Positions 1-6,615 of a stretch of DNA of 9,160 nt are shown one piece after another; the stretch's first letter is position 1; each line of letters begins with the position of its first letter. The translations under genes were made by a program, and so were the position numbers. The DNA lies in NCBI GenBank assembly GCA_002373855.1, contig DFKO01000165.1, forward strand, positions 1 to 9,160, written 5' to 3'. This stretch comes from Lachnospiraceae bacterium UBA3643 (GTDB lineage: Bacteria > Bacillota > Clostridia > Lachnospirales > Lachnospiraceae). The notes below the pieces were generated by a model, which saw nothing but the letters and a program-made list of their open reading frames with translations, had not been told where the DNA came from and ran no database searches.

Positions 1-1190
1 AATCCCGATCTGTCATACATCTGTCTGAACAGATATCCGAATACCGCCAGTATGCCGGATATGATAGCCATCTGCTGGCCGTAAGCCATCGCAAATATAA
101 GTACATATATAAGGTAAAAATCAAGCTTTGAAAAATATGTGCTGCCGACTGCCCTGTTGTTCAGCATGAAAAAAATGATAAATGCCACAAAATTTTCAAG
201 ATATGGCACAAGGGTCTTAAAGCCTTCCGTCATACCCTCAAGCAGCCTCTCCATAAGAGTCTTTTTCTTCTTATCTCCATACAGAAAGAATCTCTGATAC
301 CGCCTCATATGCTCGGCTATTCGCTTTATCATATCCGCTCTGTCACAGTAAAATGTCCCTCCGTATTCCTCCCTGTATCTTGTGCCGGAGAGGACATCCC
401 GTCTGTTTTCGTTTCCGACGGATATTATCTCACTGTTAAACCATATATTCTTGCGGACAGCCTCCGCCAGTTGACGCTCCGTCACCGCATCTCCGGAGGA
501 TATCTGATATACGCCGTGTGCGCTTGCCGGTCCCTTTACCACTCTGTATATCTGCTCGATGGCATCGGACTGATACAAGAGGGAAAAGGTATGATTTTCG
601 TGTATGCTGATGGTACTCCTGTTAATGGCCTCAAGACACATGCGGCTGCACATATCCGTGACCTCCTTCATCGTATCGGGTATACCATACATATGATCAA
701 GACGGAGCACCACTATATCCCTTGATGATGTGCGCCTGTAGCCAAGACACATTTCCTCTCCCTGGGCCAGCGCCATCCCCTTAAAATCGCCGGGAGCAGT
801 CAGCTCGTCCTCCGGGATATCGTTTTCATAATTACCCGAAAATACCTCCTGGGACGACAGGAATATGAATTTGCCAACGCTCCCTGTCATGTAGCCCATG
901 AGCAGATTTGTCACGGCTCCGGTAAATCTGACCGCATCACTGCCGTTCTCCCATGTAAAGTTTGTGTCATAGGCTCCTGCAAATATGGTCACATCGGGAT
1001 TGATGCTCTCGAAAATATCGGAGATACAGCCCGCATTGTACTCAAAGCGGTACTTTTCAAAAACCTTCTGATAAGGCGATTTATCATAACGCTCTCCCGT
1101 GAGCAGATATATCCTGTGACCTTCCTTATTTAATTTATTGATAAGACTGTTTATAAAATTACTGCATCCGCCTATCAATAAGATATTCAT
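1..1190 (-). CDS. SDR-like (epimerase/dehydratase) domain fused to membrane helices, partial at 3' end
   Basis: The frame is open from the ATG at 1190 to the window edge and gives 396 residues without a stop. Residues 1-300 follow the extended SDR (GalE-like epimerase) plan: an N-terminal strand with a glycine-rich turn (IGGCSNFI, 6-13), FIFLSSQEVFSG (108-119), LRLDHMYGIPD (162-172) and VYQISSG (227-233). The usual catalytic YxxxK is replaced by FKGMA (136-140), so Tyr and Lys are both gone, and the Rossmann glycine motif is altered; the domain may bind a nucleotide but is probably not an epimerase. A basic linker (KKKK, 307-310) leads to hydrophobic segments near 330-343, 357-370 and 373-388, so the protein is probably anchored in the cytoplasmic membrane with the SDR part inside the cell. 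It starts 3 bases after the preceding stop, with AAAAGGG before the ATG, so it is likely translationally coupled. A PelD-like C-terminal part (GAF/GGDEF) is possible but lies outside the window. Confidence 0.85.
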   Translation of the reverse strand, partial: MNILLIGGCSNFINSLINKLNKEGHRIYLLTGERYDKSPYQKVFEKYRFEYNAGCISDIFESINPDVTIFAGAYDTNFTWENGSDAVRFTGAVTNLLMGYMTGSVGKFIFLSSQEVFSGNYENDIPEDELTAPGDFKGMALAQGEEMCLGYRRTSSRDIVVLRLDHMYGIPDTMKEVTDMCSRMCLEAINRSTISIHENHTFSLLYQSDAIEQIYRVVKGPASAHGVYQISSGDAVTERQLAEAVRKNIWFNSEIISVGNENRRDVLSGTRYREEYGGTFYCDRADMIKRIAEHMRRYQRFFLYGDKKKKTLMERLLEGMTEGFKTLVPYLENFVAFIIFFMLNNRAVGSTYFSKLDFYLIYVLIFAMAYGQQMAIISGILAVFGYLFRQMYDRSG

Positions 1191-1193
1191 TAT

Positions 1194-1463
1194 TTAACCC
1201 TTTTCCTTTTCCGAAACAGCACTTTCAAACATCCTTAAAAAATCTTCCACATCTTCCCTGATGTTGTTTTCATCTGTCTCATATTTGCTTTTTAACGCGC
1301 CGATTATATCTTCCCTGTCTTTTCCTTCTTTTATCATATTAAATATATCGGCTCCTACACTGTTTAACGCAACAGGTCTTTTATAATTTGGTCCCTCCTG
1401 CTCCGTATCAAGGAGCCAGTAGAGCCCGCCTGCTTTTCTTAAAACAAATCTGTCAGGATTCAA
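1194..1463 (-). CDS. PqqD-like small protein (possible RiPP recognition element)
   Basis: This 89-residue protein resembles the PqqD family (Pfam PqqD/coenzyme PQQ synthesis protein D), which folds as a small winged helix and, in known cases, binds a precursor peptide for a radical SAM enzyme. Visible family features are an N-terminal beta region ending in ALNSVGADIFNMI (residues 32-44), a helix that reads like the usual 'LN..G..IW.LL' segment, then IIGALKSKY (53-61) and a C-terminal helix with EDVEDFLRMF (70-79). The start is a TTG that overlaps the stop of the phosphatase gene (TTGA). It is supported by AAAGGAGA 8 bases upstream, and the next in-frame Met is only at residue 43. No radical SAM enzyme or precursor peptide gene is visible nearby, so the partner is unknown. 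The family call is from motif resemblance; the function is inferred only. Confidence 0.75.
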   Translation of the reverse strand: MNPDRFVLRKAGGLYWLLDTEQEGPNYKRPVALNSVGADIFNMIKEGKDREDIIGALKSKYETDENNIREDVEDFLRMFESAVSEKEKG

Positions 1464-2038
1464 CCTCTTATCTCCTTTATCAGTCTGTGTTTTCCGTCAG
1501 TGCTTTCATATATGCCTATCTGGCAGTTCTTAGGCTTTGGGCGCCATCTGATACCACATTTCCGATCCTCAAGATAACCCCTGAGTGCCCTTATGATCCC
1601 GCCGTGACATACGACCAGGACATTGTCATAATCCTTCTGCTCAAGCTCTTTAAGGAAGCTTCTGCTTCTCTCAACCATCGACGCCACCGTCTCGACCGTG
1701 TCAGGTGTTTTGAACAGTTCCGGAAATGCCCAGTATGCCGTCATCTTTATGCCAAGGCTTCCGTAAGGTTTCTTTTCATATTTTCCAAAATCTGCCTCTA
1801 TAATGCGTTTATCGATTATAATATCTTTTCTGTCACAGCCGCTTATAATGGAAGCTGTCTCTCCCGCTCTGTCAAGGGGACTCGCATATACGGCATCGAA
1901 TTTAACATCACCTATAAGCTCTCTCATGCGCCTTGCCTGCGCCCGCCCCGTATCGTTAAGCGGCTCATCAGTCAGTCCCTGCATGAGTCTGTTTTTATTA
2001 AGGTTTGTCTGTCCGTGTCTGGTCAGCCATATTTTCAT
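1460..2038 (-). CDS. Histidine phosphatase family protein (phosphoglycerate mutase-like)
   Basis: This is a 192-residue cytoplasmic protein of the histidine phosphatase superfamily, whose members remove phosphate from sugar phosphates, nucleotides or other small molecules through a phospho-histidine. The N-terminus carries LTRHGQTNLN, with the RHG triad at residues 7-9 (nucleophile His8). Further catalytic-pocket residues are visible: Arg57 in SPLDRAGET, the likely acid Glu81 in IIEADFGKYE, and the second His145 in VVCHGGIIR. The length fits the single-domain bacterial members. The substrate cannot be read from sequence: CobC-type alpha-ribazole phosphatase has the same motifs, but no cobalamin genes are nearby. 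AGAGGT sits about 8 bases before the ATG. It is the first gene of a unit with the PqqD-like protein and the SDR-membrane fusion, so a role in their shared, unknown pathway is plausible. Confidence 0.9.
   Translation of the reverse strand: MKIWLTRHGQTNLNKNRLMQGLTDEPLNDTGRAQARRMRELIGDVKFDAVYASPLDRAGETASIISGCDRKDIIIDKRIIEADFGKYEKKPYGSLGIKMTAYWAFPELFKTPDTVETVASMVERSRSFLKELEQKDYDNVLVVCHGGIIRALRGYLEDRKCGIRWRPKPKNCQIGIYESTDGKHRLIKEIRG
1471..1478 (-). promoter_or_regulatory. Ribosome binding site that decides the TTG start of the PqqD-like gene
   Basis: On the minus strand this reads AAAGGAGA, with 8 bases between GGAG and the TTG at 1463-1461. It lies inside the last codons of the histidine phosphatase gene, so the two genes are probably translated as a coupled pair. 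Confidence 0.7.
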
Positions 2039-2070
2039 CGGGTCTACCTCTTTTTTTGAGTATTATTTCT

Positions 2071-2099
2071 ATTTTATCATATATATATGATTACAACAA
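2071..2099 (-). promoter_or_regulatory. Probable promoter of the phosphatase - PqqD-like - SDR unit
   Basis: On the minus strand a TAAAAT -10 box (2071-2076) is preceded by TGA, giving an extended -10. A weak -35 TTGTTG (2094-2099) lies 17 bases upstream. It sits between the glgD terminator and the phosphatase start, where a promoter is expected. The -35 matches the consensus at only three positions. Confidence 0.5.
2076..2091. promoter_or_regulatory. 16-base perfect palindrome inside the promoter spacer, candidate operator
   Basis: ATCATATATATATGAT is a perfect palindrome that fills most of the space between the proposed -35 and -10 boxes, the position expected for a repressor site or for an activator that distorts the spacer. 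It is AT-rich, so a chance palindrome is possible. Confidence 0.35.
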
Positions 2100-2144
2100 A
2101 TGCAGGATTTGCTTTAAAACCGGCCATAATATAACACAAAATAT

Positions 2145-2174
2145 AAAAAGAGGAGACGCTTGCACGCCTCCCCC
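2145..2174 (-). terminator. Rho-independent terminator after glgD
   Basis: On the minus strand, GGAGGCG (2165-2171) pairs with CGTCTCC (2152-2158) with one G-T wobble and a 6-base loop. The stem can be extended by three more pairs using wobbles and is followed directly by a run of five T (2145-2149). It lies about 35 bases after the glgD stop and separates the glycogen genes from the phosphatase unit. Confidence 0.85.
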
Positions 2175-2208
2175 TTAAGGAAAAGAGAAATGAAAAATAA
2201 TAGTTAAA

Positions 2209-3333
2209 TTAAATTACATAACGCTCATTCTTTTCTACTACGATCTTTATGTCACCCTCGCCTTTATGGAATGAGTTGGCACGGATTGTACCTCTTGATT
2301 CCACGATGCAGTTTTCGATGACTGTGTTGTCCCCAATATAAACGTCGTTTAAGATGATCGAATTCTTAATGACGCAGTTATTACCCACAAAAACCTTCTT
2401 GAAAATGACTGAATTCTCAACAGTACCGTTTATGATACTACCGCTTGAAATCAGGCTGTTCTTCACAGATACTCCCACGTTGTACTTTGCGGGAGGCAGG
2501 TCATCTATCTTTGAGTAGATGTCAGGATACTGTTTGAAGAAATAATTTCTGATGTCAGGCTTCAGGAAATCCATGTTGGCATCGAAGTAATCCTGTACAG
2601 TCGAAATATTCTTCCAGTAGTCTGTTGTCTTGTAAGCATATATTCTCTTTAAATCCTTGTATCTGATGAGTATATCGCTTACAAAGTCGTATCTGTTCTC
2701 ATCTGCTGCCTTCTCAATCATCTCGATGAGCTGACGACGACGCACAACATATATACCGCATGATACTGTATGAGAAAGTGCTCTTACGGGCTTTTCCTCA
2801 AACTCTGTGATACGGCCGTCCATATCTGTCTTTACGCATCCGAATCTGTCGACATTTACGCTCTCGTCAAATTCCTTGCAGACTACCGTGATATCAGCCT
2901 TTTTCTCGATGTGATACTCAAGGACTTTGTTGTAATCCATCTTGTATACACCATCGCCTGATGCGATGACTACGTATGGCTCATGGCTCTCTTTTAAGAA
3001 ATCAAGGTTCTGTGCGATGGAATCTGCCGTACCTCTGTACCAGTCATTGTTGTCCGCTGTCCTGGTAGGAGTGAATACATACAGACCTCCCTGCTTACGA
3101 CCAAAGTCCCACCATTTTGATGAGCTGAGGTGCTCATTTAAGGACCTTGCATTGTCCTGTGTGAGGACTGCCACTTTCTGGATATGAGAGTTTGTCATAT
3201 TTGAAAGTGAGAAATCAATACTTCTGTAGCTGCCTGCTACGGGCATGGCTGCGACTGCTCTCTTCTGGGCAAGTTCACCCATCTTGCTGTGCTTATTGCC
3301 GCCGCCTGCTAAGATAATACCCATTGCTCTCAT
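2209..3333 (-). CDS. glgD: Glucose-1-phosphate adenylyltransferase companion subunit GlgD
   Basis: This 374-residue protein is homologous to ADP-glucose pyrophosphorylase and has the layout of GlgD: an N-terminal nucleotidyltransferase domain (about 1-245) and a C-terminal left-handed beta-helix of hexapeptide repeats (about 290-360). The nucleotide-binding loop reads [10 protein letters not shown] (9-18), where GlgC has GGQGSRL, so the Arg needed for catalysis in that motif is missing. [10 protein letters not shown] (125-134) and FEEKP (178-182) are kept. In Firmicutes GlgD is known to act with GlgC in a mixed tetramer, raising activity rather than catalysing well alone. The start at 3333 overlaps the glgC stop (ATGA) and has AAGGAGG (3344-3350) 10 bases upstream; the second Met, at residue 4, is too far from that site. 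Being shorter than GlgC (374 against 424 residues) is normal for GlgD. Confidence 0.95.
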   Translation of the reverse strand: MRAMGIILAGGGNKHSKMGELAQKRAVAAMPVAGSYRSIDFSLSNMTNSHIQKVAVLTQDNARSLNEHLSSSKWWDFGRKQGGLYVFTPTRTADNNDWYRGTADSIAQNLDFLKESHEPYVVIASGDGVYKMDYNKVLEYHIEKKADITVVCKEFDESVNVDRFGCVKTDMDGRITEFEEKPVRALSHTVSCGIYVVRRRQLIEMIEKAADENRYDFVSDILIRYKDLKRIYAYKTTDYWKNISTVQDYFDANMDFLKPDIRNYFFKQYPDIYSKIDDLPPAKYNVGVSVKNSLISSGSIINGTVENSVIFKKVFVGNNCVIKNSIILNDVYIGDNTVIENCIVESRGTIRANSFHKGEGDIKIVVEKNERYVI

Positions 3334-4604
3334 GCTTTTTCCACCTCCTTGATCAGAGATTTTCCGCTTGCAAGATTTGCATCCGGATAATCGGCTGCTG
3401 TAGTCGTACCGTAGATAACAGCATTCTTACCGATCGTAACACCTGAAGGAACGGTGGTATTCTCACCGATACATACAAGTCCGTGATTGTAGATATGAGG
3501 ATCTGTCTCGTTGTCAACTTCCTCGCCGACACCTGTCTTGACATTGTCGCCAAGTACTGTGTTCTCTGCGATTATAGTCTTGTTGATCTCGCATCCTCCG
3601 CCGATAACTGTCTCGTTCATGATGATTGAGTCACGCACCACTGTATCGGGACCGATCTCTACATTACATCCGATGATCGAATTATAAACTTTACCGTAAA
3701 TCTGAGCTCCCTCTGAGATAAGGCTGCGCTCTACGTCTGAACCTGATGAAATATACTGGGGCGGAAGTGCATCCGACTTGGTATAAATCTTCCAATACTC
3801 TTCGTAAAGGTTAAACTCAGGCACAATATCGATGAGCTCCATATTTGCTTCCCAGTATGAGTGAAGGGTTCCTACATCCTTCCAGTATCCGTTAAACTCA
3901 TACGCGTAAATGGGAGCCTGCTTCTCGTGAATATAAGGAATTACATGCTTACCAAAGTCAAGGTTCGGCTGATCCTTCTTGGCAAGGAGCGCTTCCTTAA
4001 GTGTCTTCCAGTTGAAGATATAAATACCCATGGAAGCTAAATTGCTCCTCGGGTTTGCAGGCTTCTCCTCAAAATCAACGATCTTGCGGTTGTCATCTGT
4101 GATAACGATACCGAATCTCTTTGCTTCCTCCATGGGAACAGGCATAACGGCGATAGTCGCCTCTGCGCCGTTGGCCTTGTGGAAATCAAGCATAACCTCA
4201 TAATCCATCTTGTAAATGTGGTCACCCGAAAGGATGAGCACATACTCGGGATTGAAACTCTCCATGTAGTCGAGATTCTGATAAATAGCATTGGCTGTAC
4301 CGGTATACCAGTCTGTATTAGCCATCTGCTCATACGGTGAGAGGATAGTCACACCGCCTACATTTCGGTCGAGATCCCAAGGGATACCTATACCGATATG
4401 GGTATTAAGTCTGAGTGGCTGGTACTGGGTCAGAACGCCGACAGTATCAACACCCGAATCAATACAGTTGCTTAACGGGAAGTCAATGATTCTGTACTTT
4501 CCGCCGAAAGAAACTGCAGGTTTAGCCACTTTACGTGTCAGCACTCCAAGGCGGCTGCCCTGGCCCCCGGCCAACAACATGGCTATCATTTCTTTCTTGA
4601 TCAT
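3330..4604 (-). CDS. glgC: Glucose-1-phosphate adenylyltransferase (ADP-glucose pyrophosphorylase)
   Basis: GlgC makes ADP-glucose and pyrophosphate from ATP and glucose 1-phosphate, the committed step of bacterial glycogen synthesis in the cytoplasm. The 424-residue protein has the usual length. The catalytic N-terminal domain shows GGQGSRL (13-19), the [19 protein letters not shown] region (28-46), WYTGTANA (99-106), [10 protein letters not shown] (126-135) with the metal-binding Asp, and FEEKP (178-182) with the Lys that contacts glucose 1-phosphate. A left-handed beta-helix of hexapeptide repeats follows at about 292-400. The ATG at 4604 has AGAGGTG about 6 bases upstream. glgC overlaps glgD by 4 bases, so the two subunits are made together. 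Isoleucine codons are mostly ATC/ATT, unlike the ATA-rich genes around it, which suggests higher expression. No branching enzyme, glycogen synthase or phosphorylase genes are in the window. Confidence 0.97.
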   Translation of the reverse strand: MIKKEMIAMLLAGGQGSRLGVLTRKVAKPAVSFGGKYRIIDFPLSNCIDSGVDTVGVLTQYQPLRLNTHIGIGIPWDLDRNVGGVTILSPYEQMANTDWYTGTANAIYQNLDYMESFNPEYVLILSGDHIYKMDYEVMLDFHKANGAEATIAVMPVPMEEAKRFGIVITDDNRKIVDFEEKPANPRSNLASMGIYIFNWKTLKEALLAKKDQPNLDFGKHVIPYIHEKQAPIYAYEFNGYWKDVGTLHSYWEANMELIDIVPEFNLYEEYWKIYTKSDALPPQYISSGSDVERSLISEGAQIYGKVYNSIIGCNVEIGPDTVVRDSIIMNETVIGGGCEINKTIIAENTVLGDNVKTGVGEEVDNETDPHIYNHGLVCIGENTTVPSGVTIGKNAVIYGTTTAADYPDANLASGKSLIKEVEKA

Positions 4605-4872
4605 GTCATCACCTCTGTTTGTTTATTTAACCCCTAATACATTAAAAATGCATCACATTGGGAACATTATAGCACGGTTTTTTGTGAAAGTGAATAAGAA
4701 ATGACATGTATTTTACTTTTTTTAAGTTAAAAAATTGTCGCTTTGCATAGTTTTGACCAATTATTGCACGTTGTTTTTATGCACTTTTATACATCTATAC
4801 TATATGTTGTATGTGTAGTTTGTACAAATGCACAATTAGATTATTTTGATGGCGGCACAGTACTTCGAAAAT
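4605..4872 (-). other. AT-rich intergenic leader of glgC
   Basis: This 268-base gap holds the glgC promoter (4666-4694) and no convincing small gene. Further upstream, an imperfect inverted repeat TTGTACA-AA-TGCACAA (4820-4835 on the plus strand, six of seven positions pairing) overlaps a second, weaker promoter-like pair on the minus strand: TTGTAC, 17 bases, TATAGT. Several TGCA words recur between 4740 and 4835. These could be regulator sites for glycogen synthesis, but none matches an operator I can name. Confidence 0.4.
4666..4694 (-). promoter_or_regulatory. Promoter of glgC-glgD
   Basis: On the minus strand, an exact TATAAT (4666-4671) preceded by TGC (an extended -10) has a TTCACT -35 box (4689-4694, four of six consensus bases) at the ideal 17-base spacing. 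Transcription would start near 4660, leaving a leader of about 55 bases that contains a short AT-rich stem (ATGCATT/AATGTAT). Confidence 0.75.
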
Positions 4873-4926
4873 AAAAAATAATGGCTCCTGCCACTGCTGC
4901 TGCATGGTCTGAAGCCATTATTTTTT
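4873..4926 (-). terminator. Terminator after the LysM gene, potentially bidirectional
   Basis: A perfect 14-base inverted repeat, AAAAAATAATGGCT (4873-4886) and AGCCATTATTTTTT (4913-4926), encloses a 26-base region. The outer A/T runs give a T-tract in either direction. It begins 24 bases after the LysM stop, so it most likely ends that transcript. No plus-strand gene uses it. The long loop is unusual for an intrinsic terminator. Confidence 0.75.
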
Positions 4927-4950
4927 ATCTCAAATCTGTGCCCTGTATGA

Positions 4951-5208
4951 TTATTTTACGCGGAATTTCTGTCCGACGCTGATCATGTTGGGATTTGCGA
5001 TTCCGTTCCACTCTACGAGCTGGTTAACCGTTGTGCCATACTTCTTTGCGATAGCTGAAAGTGTATCGCCGGCTACTACTGTGTAATATTCCTCTGCGGG
5101 AGCTGCTGCCGGAGCCTTTCTGATACGCTCATCGGGCTTTTCTCTGCCTATCTCAGGTTTATGAAGGGGCTTTCCCTTCGGACCCATACCACTGCTTGCA
5201 AATGACAT
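4951..5208 (-). CDS. Small LysM-domain protein without visible signal peptide
   Basis: The protein has 85 residues. The C-terminal half (about 42-84) is one clear LysM repeat, with [19 protein letters not shown] (42-60) and the closing ISVGQKFRV (76-84); LysM domains bind N-acetylglucosamine-containing glycans such as peptidoglycan. The first 41 residues are hydrophilic, rich in Gly, Pro, Lys and Ala (AAAPA at 34-38), and look disordered. There is no hydrophobic signal sequence, no lipobox and no membrane segment, so export is not explained by the sequence. The start is secure: AAGGAGG lies 8 bases before the ATG. The gene has its own promoter (5268-5296) and terminator (4873-4926), so it forms a single-gene unit, though read-through from the upstream operon is possible. 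The function is unknown; a wall-associated or spore/envelope role is only a guess. Confidence 0.9.
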   Translation of the reverse strand: MSFASSGMGPKGKPLHKPEIGREKPDERIRKAPAAAPAEEYYTVVAGDTLSAIAKKYGTTVNQLVEWNGIANPNMISVGQKFRVK

Positions 5209-5267
5209 TTGTTTGTCCTCCTTTTTCTACTCTGTTTTAATTCTGTGTATATTTAAACACCTGTTAT

Positions 5268-5296
5268 ATTATACCATTTTTCCTTTTTTATATCAT
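5268..5296 (-). promoter_or_regulatory. Promoter of the LysM gene
   Basis: On the minus strand, an exact TATAAT (5268-5273) preceded by TGG (an extended -10) has an ATGATA -35 box (5291-5296, four of six consensus bases) 17 bases away. The leader would be about 53 bases and ends in a strong AAGGAGG site. No terminator hairpin was found between the gene ending at 5317 and this promoter. Confidence 0.7.
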
Positions 5297-5316
5297 TATA
5301 AATCGATTCAGTATAA

Positions 5317-6600
5317 TTACTTCAGTTCAACCAGCCCTCTCTCGTACATGGTCTGGAGAGACATCATGATACCGTACTTGGCATGGGGCCAGGTGAGACC
5401 GCCCTGAAAATAAACGGCATACGGTTCGCGAATGGGAGCATCTGCAGAGAGTTCAATTGATGAACCTGATACAAATGCACCTGCTGCCATGATCACATCA
5501 CTGTCATATCCCGGCATGGGTGCAGGTACTGCGTCCACGTGGGAATCAACAGGTGATGATTTCTGTATGCCCTGGCAGAATGCGACTACTCTCTCTTCAC
5601 TGCCAAGGGTCACCGCCTGGATAATGTCATGACGTTCCTCTGCAGATGAGGGGATTACGGGGAATCCCAGCTTTTCATAAATAGCTGACGCAAATATTGC
5701 CGCCTTTAAAGCACTTGATACTACTGTGGGAGATAAAAATATACCCTGATAAAAATCCTTAAGTATACCAAGGGATGCTCCGACCTCTTTTCCAAGCCCC
5801 GGGGAAGTCAGTCTGTATGCCGCATTTTCCACGCACTCTTTTTTACCGACTATATATCCGCCTATAGGTGCCAGTCCGCCTCCCGGATTTTTTATGAGGG
5901 ACCCCACTGCCATATCGGCTCCGACGTCTGTAGGTTCCTTATCTTCAACAAACTCTCCGTAGCAGTTATCCACCATAACTTTTACGTCCGGTCTTAAATC
6001 TTTTATGAATTTTATCAGTTCCCCTATCTGCTCTACTCCAAATGACGGTCTGGTCTGATAACCCTTTGAACGCTGGATCGTAGCAAGTGTTATTTTGTCA
6101 TTTTCAAGGAGCACTTTCTTTATGCTCTCATAATCATATGTCCCGTCTGGAAGTAAATCGGTCTGAACATAGGAAACGCCATACTCCGCAAGGGAGCCCT
6201 TAGACGGTCTGATGCCTATTACTTCCTCGAGAGTATCATAGGGTTTGCCGGCCGGAGAATATAAGGTCTCTCCGGGCCTTAGATTACTCATAAGGGCCAG
6301 GGCCAGAGCATGGGTTCCGCATGTTATCTGGGGTCTCACCAGGGCATCCTCTGCGTGAAAGATATCTGCATATACTTTCTCAAGTGTATCCCTGCCGTAA
6401 TCATCATATCCGTATCCTGTGGTTCCAAGCATACATGATGCATCAACTTTATTTTTCTGCATGGCCTTTAAAACCTTCATCTGGTTTATCTCAGCCATCA
6501 TGTCTATCTTTTCAAATCTCTCTTTTAACCCGTCCAGTATCCCGGAAGTATACTCGTATACTTCATCCGAGATATACATATCTGCGTAAATGTTTGCCAT
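5317..6600 (-). CDS. Methionine gamma-lyase family PLP enzyme ('aluminium resistance' family)
   Basis: This 427-residue cytoplasmic protein belongs to the PLP-dependent fold-type I family once called aluminium resistance protein (Pfam Met_gamma_lyase), related to cystathionine and methionine gamma-lyases. The usual length of the family is matched end to end. Visible landmarks are GTTGYGYDDYGRD (59-71), PQITCGTHALA (90-100) at the cofactor-phosphate region, VMVDNCYGEF (208-217) with Asp211 expected to hold the PLP ring nitrogen, and GSLIKNPGGGLAP (233-245), where Lys237 is the expected Schiff-base lysine. The real substrate of this family is poorly settled; carbon-sulfur lyase activity is assumed from homology. 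It starts 15 bases after the lipoprotein gene, with AGAGG about 10 bases before the ATG, so it is probably the last gene of that operon. In many Clostridia this gene sits near miaA or hfq; that is not the case here. Confidence 0.92.
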   Translation of the reverse strand: MANIYADMYISDEVYEYTSGILDGLKERFEKIDMMAEINQMKVLKAMQKNKVDASCMLGTTGYGYDDYGRDTLEKVYADIFHAEDALVRPQITCGTHALALALMSNLRPGETLYSPAGKPYDTLEEVIGIRPSKGSLAEYGVSYVQTDLLPDGTYDYESIKKVLLENDKITLATIQRSKGYQTRPSFGVEQIGELIKFIKDLRPDVKVMVDNCYGEFVEDKEPTDVGADMAVGSLIKNPGGGLAPIGGYIVGKKECVENAAYRLTSPGLGKEVGASLGILKDFYQGIFLSPTVVSSALKAAIFASAIYEKLGFPVIPSSAEERHDIIQAVTLGSEERVVAFCQGIQKSSPVDSHVDAVPAPMPGYDSDVIMAAGAFVSGSSIELSADAPIREPYAVYFQGGLTWPHAKYGIMMSLQTMYERGLVELK

Positions 6601-6615
6601 TGTTATCCTACCTCT

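Noticed and set aside
309..725. Plus-strand open frame of 138 codons
   Set aside because: It lies wholly inside the SDR fusion gene on the opposite strand; it has no ribosome binding site and no recognisable domain.
1460..2038. Alpha-ribazole phosphatase (CobC) as a specific call for the phosphatase
   Set aside because: The motifs are shared by the whole superfamily and there are no cobalamin genes in the window.
1388..2059. Plus-strand open frame of 223 codons opposite the phosphatase
   Set aside because: The opposite strand has an unambiguous histidine phosphatase with all catalytic motifs; the plus frame has no family resemblance.
4887..4912. CTGCTGCTGC stretch in the terminator loop as a repeat array
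   Set aside because: It is only three units long and lies in a loop; there is no sign of a larger repeat.
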